Source: Trebonia sp.
GTDB lineage: Bacteria > Actinomycetota > Actinomycetes > Streptosporangiales > Streptosporangiaceae
Assembly (NCBI GenBank): GCA_030038035.1
Contig: JASHPP010000241.1
Coordinates: 1 to 9,104 of the forward strand
Direction: 5' to 3'
Length of the DNA stretch: 9,104 nucleotides
This document shows, piece after piece, positions 7,212 to 9,104 of the stretch. The notes beneath the pieces are model-generated. The model ran no database searches. It was not told the DNA's origin and saw nothing but the letters and a program-made list of their open reading frames with translations. Position 1 is the stretch's first letter, and every line of letters begins with the position of its first letter. Both the position numbers and the translations under genes were made by a program.

Positions 7212-7269
7212 CGGAACCCCGCGGGTCACGCGGGGCGGCAACGGTTCTTGCCTGTCGGAAGGGGTTCCG
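7212..7269 (-). promoter_or_regulatory. rny: Competing stem-loops in the rny 5' leader
   Basis: CCCCGCG (7217-7223) and CGCGGGG (7229-7235) form a perfect 7-bp hairpin with a 5-base loop, ending 30 bases upstream of the GTG at 7186. CGGAACCCC (7212-7220) also pairs perfectly over 9 bp with GGGGTTCCG (7261-7269). Both structures need CCCC 7217-7220, so they exclude each other. This is the arrangement expected of a leader that switches between folds; no ligand or protein can be named. Confidence 0.4.
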
Positions 7270-7342
7270 CACACCGTCCGGCGGCGGCGACTAGCCGTCG
7301 TCTTCGGGTTGTCCTAGCCCGCCCATCCGCACAGCGCTAGAT

Positions 7343-7371
7343 AACGCCTCACTGCCGTGAGGTTAAGCGTT
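7343..7371 (-). terminator. recX: Stem-loop downstream of recX, possible recA-recX terminator
   Basis: AACGC plus CTCAC (7343-7347, 7348-7352) pair with GTGAG (7357-7361) and GCGTT (7367-7371) around loop TGCC, with GTTAA bulged out on one side: a 10-bp stem. On the minus strand it starts 68 bases after the recX stop. There is no U-run. It overlaps the -10 of the candidate rny promoter, so it could equally be an operator. Confidence 0.35.
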
Positions 7372-7388
7372 GATAACGGTTTGAGCAA
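7360..7388 (-). promoter_or_regulatory. rny: Candidate sigma-70-type promoter for rny
   Basis: On the minus strand TTGCTC (7388-7383) and TAACCT (7365-7360) are separated by exactly 17 bases. The -10 matches TAnnnT and the -35 shares TTG with the consensus. A transcript would start near 7353 and carry a leader of about 165 nt that contains the competing hairpins at 7212-7269. The 246-bp gap after recX holds no gene that I can see. Confidence 0.35.
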
Positions 7389-7438
7389 GCCGACCACCAC
7401 TGTGGCAGGGAAAGTTCACGCAGCGAAAGAGATCGACT

Positions 7439-8032
7439 TCATTCCGTATAAGTATCGGGGTCGTCAAAGGCCGGTTCTTCCCCTAGCGTCGCATACGCGC
7501 CTTCCGCCTCGATTGCCTCTCGGATCACGCGGAATGACAGCCCGGGCGGATACCCCTTGCGGGCGAGCATTGCGGCCAGCCGGCGCGCCCGCGCTTGCGC
7601 CGGCTGGCCCCTGGTAGCCGCCAGCTTCCCCGCCACCAGTTGCCTGGCGGCGGCGACCTCGGCGTCCGGGCCGAGCCCGGCCACCGCCTCGCGGATCTCC
7701 TCCTCGTCCACGCCGCGCCGCCTCAGTTCGGCGGTCAGCGCCCGGCCGGCGAGCCCGTGGCTGTGGTGCCGCGACTCGACCCACGCCCTGGCGAACGCGG
7801 CGTCGTCGATCAGCCCTGCGTCGGTGAACCGGGCGAGGACGCCGTCCGCCACGTCGTCGGGGATGCCGCGCCTGCGAAGCGCGTCCGCGAGCTGTGCCCT
7901 GGTCCGCGGGGCGAGGGTGAGCAGCCGCAGGCACTCCTGCCGCGCCCGCTCCTCCGGACCGTCCGCGTGGCCTGTCTCGCGTCCTTTCGCGGACTCGGGC
8001 ATAACCCGCATCCGGCGCTTACGGGTGCTCAC
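7439..8032 (-). CDS. recX: RecX, regulatory protein of RecA
   Basis: RecX binds RecA filaments, caps their growth and modulates recombination and the SOS response. The 197-residue product is nearly all helical and Arg/Ala-rich. It shows the RecX pattern of three-helix repeats: an acidic/basic N-terminal tail, then CLRLLTLAPRTRAQLADALRRRGIPDDVADGVLARFTDAGLIDD split over residues 34-77 with the typical Y/F-A-R-A-W-V-ESR (80-88) after it, a second repeat near AELRRRGV (101-108), and a third near RLAAMLARKGY (151-161). Length is usual for actinobacteria (about 150-200). The GTG at 8032 is the first start in frame; ATG codons 8 and 11 are alternatives, the last having GGATGCGGG close upstream. It lies 19 bp after the recA stop, the classic recA-recX operon. 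Which start is used is unsure; the identity is not. Confidence 0.93.
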   Translation of the reverse strand: MSTRKRRMRVMPESAKGRETGHADGPEERARQECLRLLTLAPRTRAQLADALRRRGIPDDVADGVLARFTDAGLIDDAAFARAWVESRHHSHGLAGRALTAELRRRGVDEEEIREAVAGLGPDAEVAAARQLVAGKLAATRGQPAQARARRLAAMLARKGYPPGLSFRVIREAIEAEGAYATLGEEPAFDDPDTYTE

Positions 8033-8051
8033 CGTCTTACCGTTCGCCCAC

Positions 8052-9104
8052 TCAGTCGTCGCCCAACGGCCCGGCTCCCCTTACCGCGGGGCCGGTCGGC
8101 ACCGACGTGAGGGCGGGGCCGCCTGCGAGCGCGGGCGCGGGCGCGTCGGCATCCGCGTCGAGACGGGCGCCGACGCCGAGCTTCTCCTTGATCTTCTTCT
8201 CGATCTCGTCGGCCAGGTCCTCGTTGTCCCGCAGGAAGTTCCGCGCGTTCTCCTTGCCCTGCCCGAGCTGGTCGCCCTCGTAGGTGTACCAGGCGCCGGC
8301 CTTGCGCACGATCCCCTGCTCCACGCCGAGGTCGATAAGCCCACCTTCGCGGCTTATCCCAATTCCGTAAAGAATATCGAATTCTGCATTTTTGAATGGC
8401 GGTGCGCAGTTATGGACAATTACGTCTTCTGCGACTAGGTTATGGAATTCGGCGACCTCCAGGTCGAAGGTCCGGGCGCGGCGAGCGGGCAGCACTTCCC
8501 GGATCCGGGAGAACCAGAGATGGTCCCCGAGGATGTCGTACAGGAACTTGTCCTCGAGAGCGTCCGCCAGCAGCTGCAGCCGGTCGCGGCGCATCCGCGG
8601 ACTGCCGAGGACGACCTTCATGCCTCCCCTCGGGTTCCCCGCGCTCTCGCCGATCAGCTGCGCCGCCAGCAGCGGGGAAATCCCGCGCTCTTCGAGATAA
8701 GCGAGCACCGGCCTGGCGACATCCTCGGGCAGGTAAACCCGCTGTGAACCGCGGTACCGGCCATCGAGGGCGGCTAGTTCACGGACTACGACCTGTCCCC
8801 GCGGACCCCACATCGGGACCGCCTCAGCGAACGCCGAGACGTTCTCGACACCGGATATCCGCACCTCCCAGTTCGGGAGCTTGCCGGATATCCGGCGGCC
8901 CTTGACCAGCCCGCCGCGCTGCGCGCGCGGGTCACGCCGCTGGACGCTGCTGCCGATGCCCCAGCGGAGCAGCAGCCAGTGCACCTGGCAGGCGAGCTGC
9001 TCCGACACGGTCGAGAAGCCGATCCGGATCCCGCCCGTCTGCTCGCGGGAGACGTAGCCGTCGGATTCGAAGTATCCGAAGATGAAGTTGCCGATTACTT
9101 CGGC
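8052..9104 (-). CDS. recA: RecA recombinase precursor with intein, C-terminal part (N-terminus beyond the window edge)
   Basis: RecA forms ATP-dependent filaments on single-stranded DNA for strand exchange and LexA cleavage. The reading frame is open from the right edge and gives 350 residues here. The first 232 are intein. The last 118 are the RecA C-extein, starting [15 protein letters not shown] and continuing through [34 protein letters not shown] and the [14 protein letters not shown] helix, then a variable Ala/Pro/Gly tail ending GPLGDD. The N-extein with the ATP-binding Walker motifs lies outside the window. GTG codons inside the intein (such as 9008) are not real starts, because homology continues upstream of them. 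The mature product forms only after protein splicing. RecX follows 19 bp downstream. The junction region has unusual codon use compared with both flanks. Confidence 0.97.
   Translation of the reverse strand, partial: AEVIGNFIFGYFESDGYVSREQTGGIRIGFSTVSEQLACQVHWLLLRWGIGSSVQRRDPRAQRGGLVKGRRISGKLPNWEVRISGVENVSAFAEAVPMWGPRGQVVVRELAALDGRYRGSQRVYLPEDVARPVLAYLEERGISPLLAAQLIGESAGNPRGGMKVVLGSPRMRRDRLQLLADALEDKFLYDILGDHLWFSRIREVLPARRARTFDLEVAEFHNLVAEDVIVHNCAPPFKNAEFDILYGIGISREGGLIDLGVEQGIVRKAGAWYTYEGDQLGQGKENARNFLRDNEDLADEIEKKIKEKLGVGARLDADADAPAPALAGGPALTSVPTGPAVRGAGPLGDD
8409..9104 (-). mobile_element. RecA intein, C-terminal 232 residues, with LAGLIDADG homing-endonuclease half and splicing domain
   Basis: The visible part begins just before the second LAGLIDADG motif, IFGYFESDG, whose metal-binding Asp is residue 15 from the edge. 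Next come [31 protein letters not shown] and [13 protein letters not shown], all close to the M. tuberculosis RecA intein (PI-MtuI) as I recall it. Splicing block F is [16 protein letters not shown], with its Asp and His kept. Block G ends VIVHN with the terminal His-Asn, and the +1 residue is Cys (TGC 8408-8406). Insertion before C-A/S-PPFK is the M. tuberculosis site, not the M. leprae one. Nothing visible is degenerate, so splicing looks intact and the endonuclease may be active; the first LAGLIDADG motif and block A lie outside the window. Confidence 0.95.

Noticed and set aside
8851..8896. Two GGATATCC palindromes (8852-8861, and a 14-base one at 8883-8896) inside the intein
   Set aside because: Both encode the residues Arg-Ile-Ser-Gly in frame and are explained by coding; there is no sign of an independent site.
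9006..9008. GTG at 9008 as the start of a free-standing protein
   Set aside because: The frame continues upstream to the window edge with clear homology to the endonuclease part of RecA inteins, so this is an internal Val codon.

Overview
The window looks like chromosomal DNA from a high-GC actinobacterium. By eye it is roughly 70% G+C, most codons end in G or C, and GTG/TTG starts are used. The gene set (recA-recX, rny, miaB-miaA) fits a Streptosporangiales/Frankia-like lineage, but that placement is inference: no 16S or other marker is present.

Layout from left to right. Positions 1-372 (minus) hold the N-terminal part of an unrecognised protein with one membrane segment. It is preceded by an AT-rich leader rich in inverted repeats (about 385-590). 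At 700-3131 (minus) are miaB and then miaA, 8 bp apart; they carry out successive steps of tRNA A37 hypermodification (i6A, then ms2i6A). At 3191-5227 (plus) is a divergently transcribed cytosolic S9-family serine peptidase. At 5285-7186 (minus) is rny, a long version of the membrane-anchored RNase Y, with a 246-bp leader containing a candidate promoter and competing hairpins. At 7439-8032 (minus) is recX, 19 bp after the recA stop. From 8052 to the right edge (minus) is the 3' part of recA, interrupted by an intein at the same splice site as the Mycobacterium tuberculosis RecA intein.

RecA, the recombinase, and RecX, its modulator, form a co-transcribed pair. RecA must splice itself from a precursor before it can work. 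RNase Y would start mRNA decay at the membrane. MiaA and MiaB modify tRNAs reading UNN codons. The S9 peptidase probably trims peptides in the cytosol.

The features most worth a second look are: (i) an island of about 114 bp of A/T-ending codons straddling the intein/C-extein junction, which reads like a co-conversion tract left by homing; (ii) a GC-palindromic element inserted in frame near the 3' end of miaB; (iii) mutually exclusive hairpins in the rny leader; and (iv) nested and overlapping inverted repeats upstream of the left-edge membrane protein. I found no convincing evidence of a wholly new multi-gene system; most genes here are conserved housekeeping genes.
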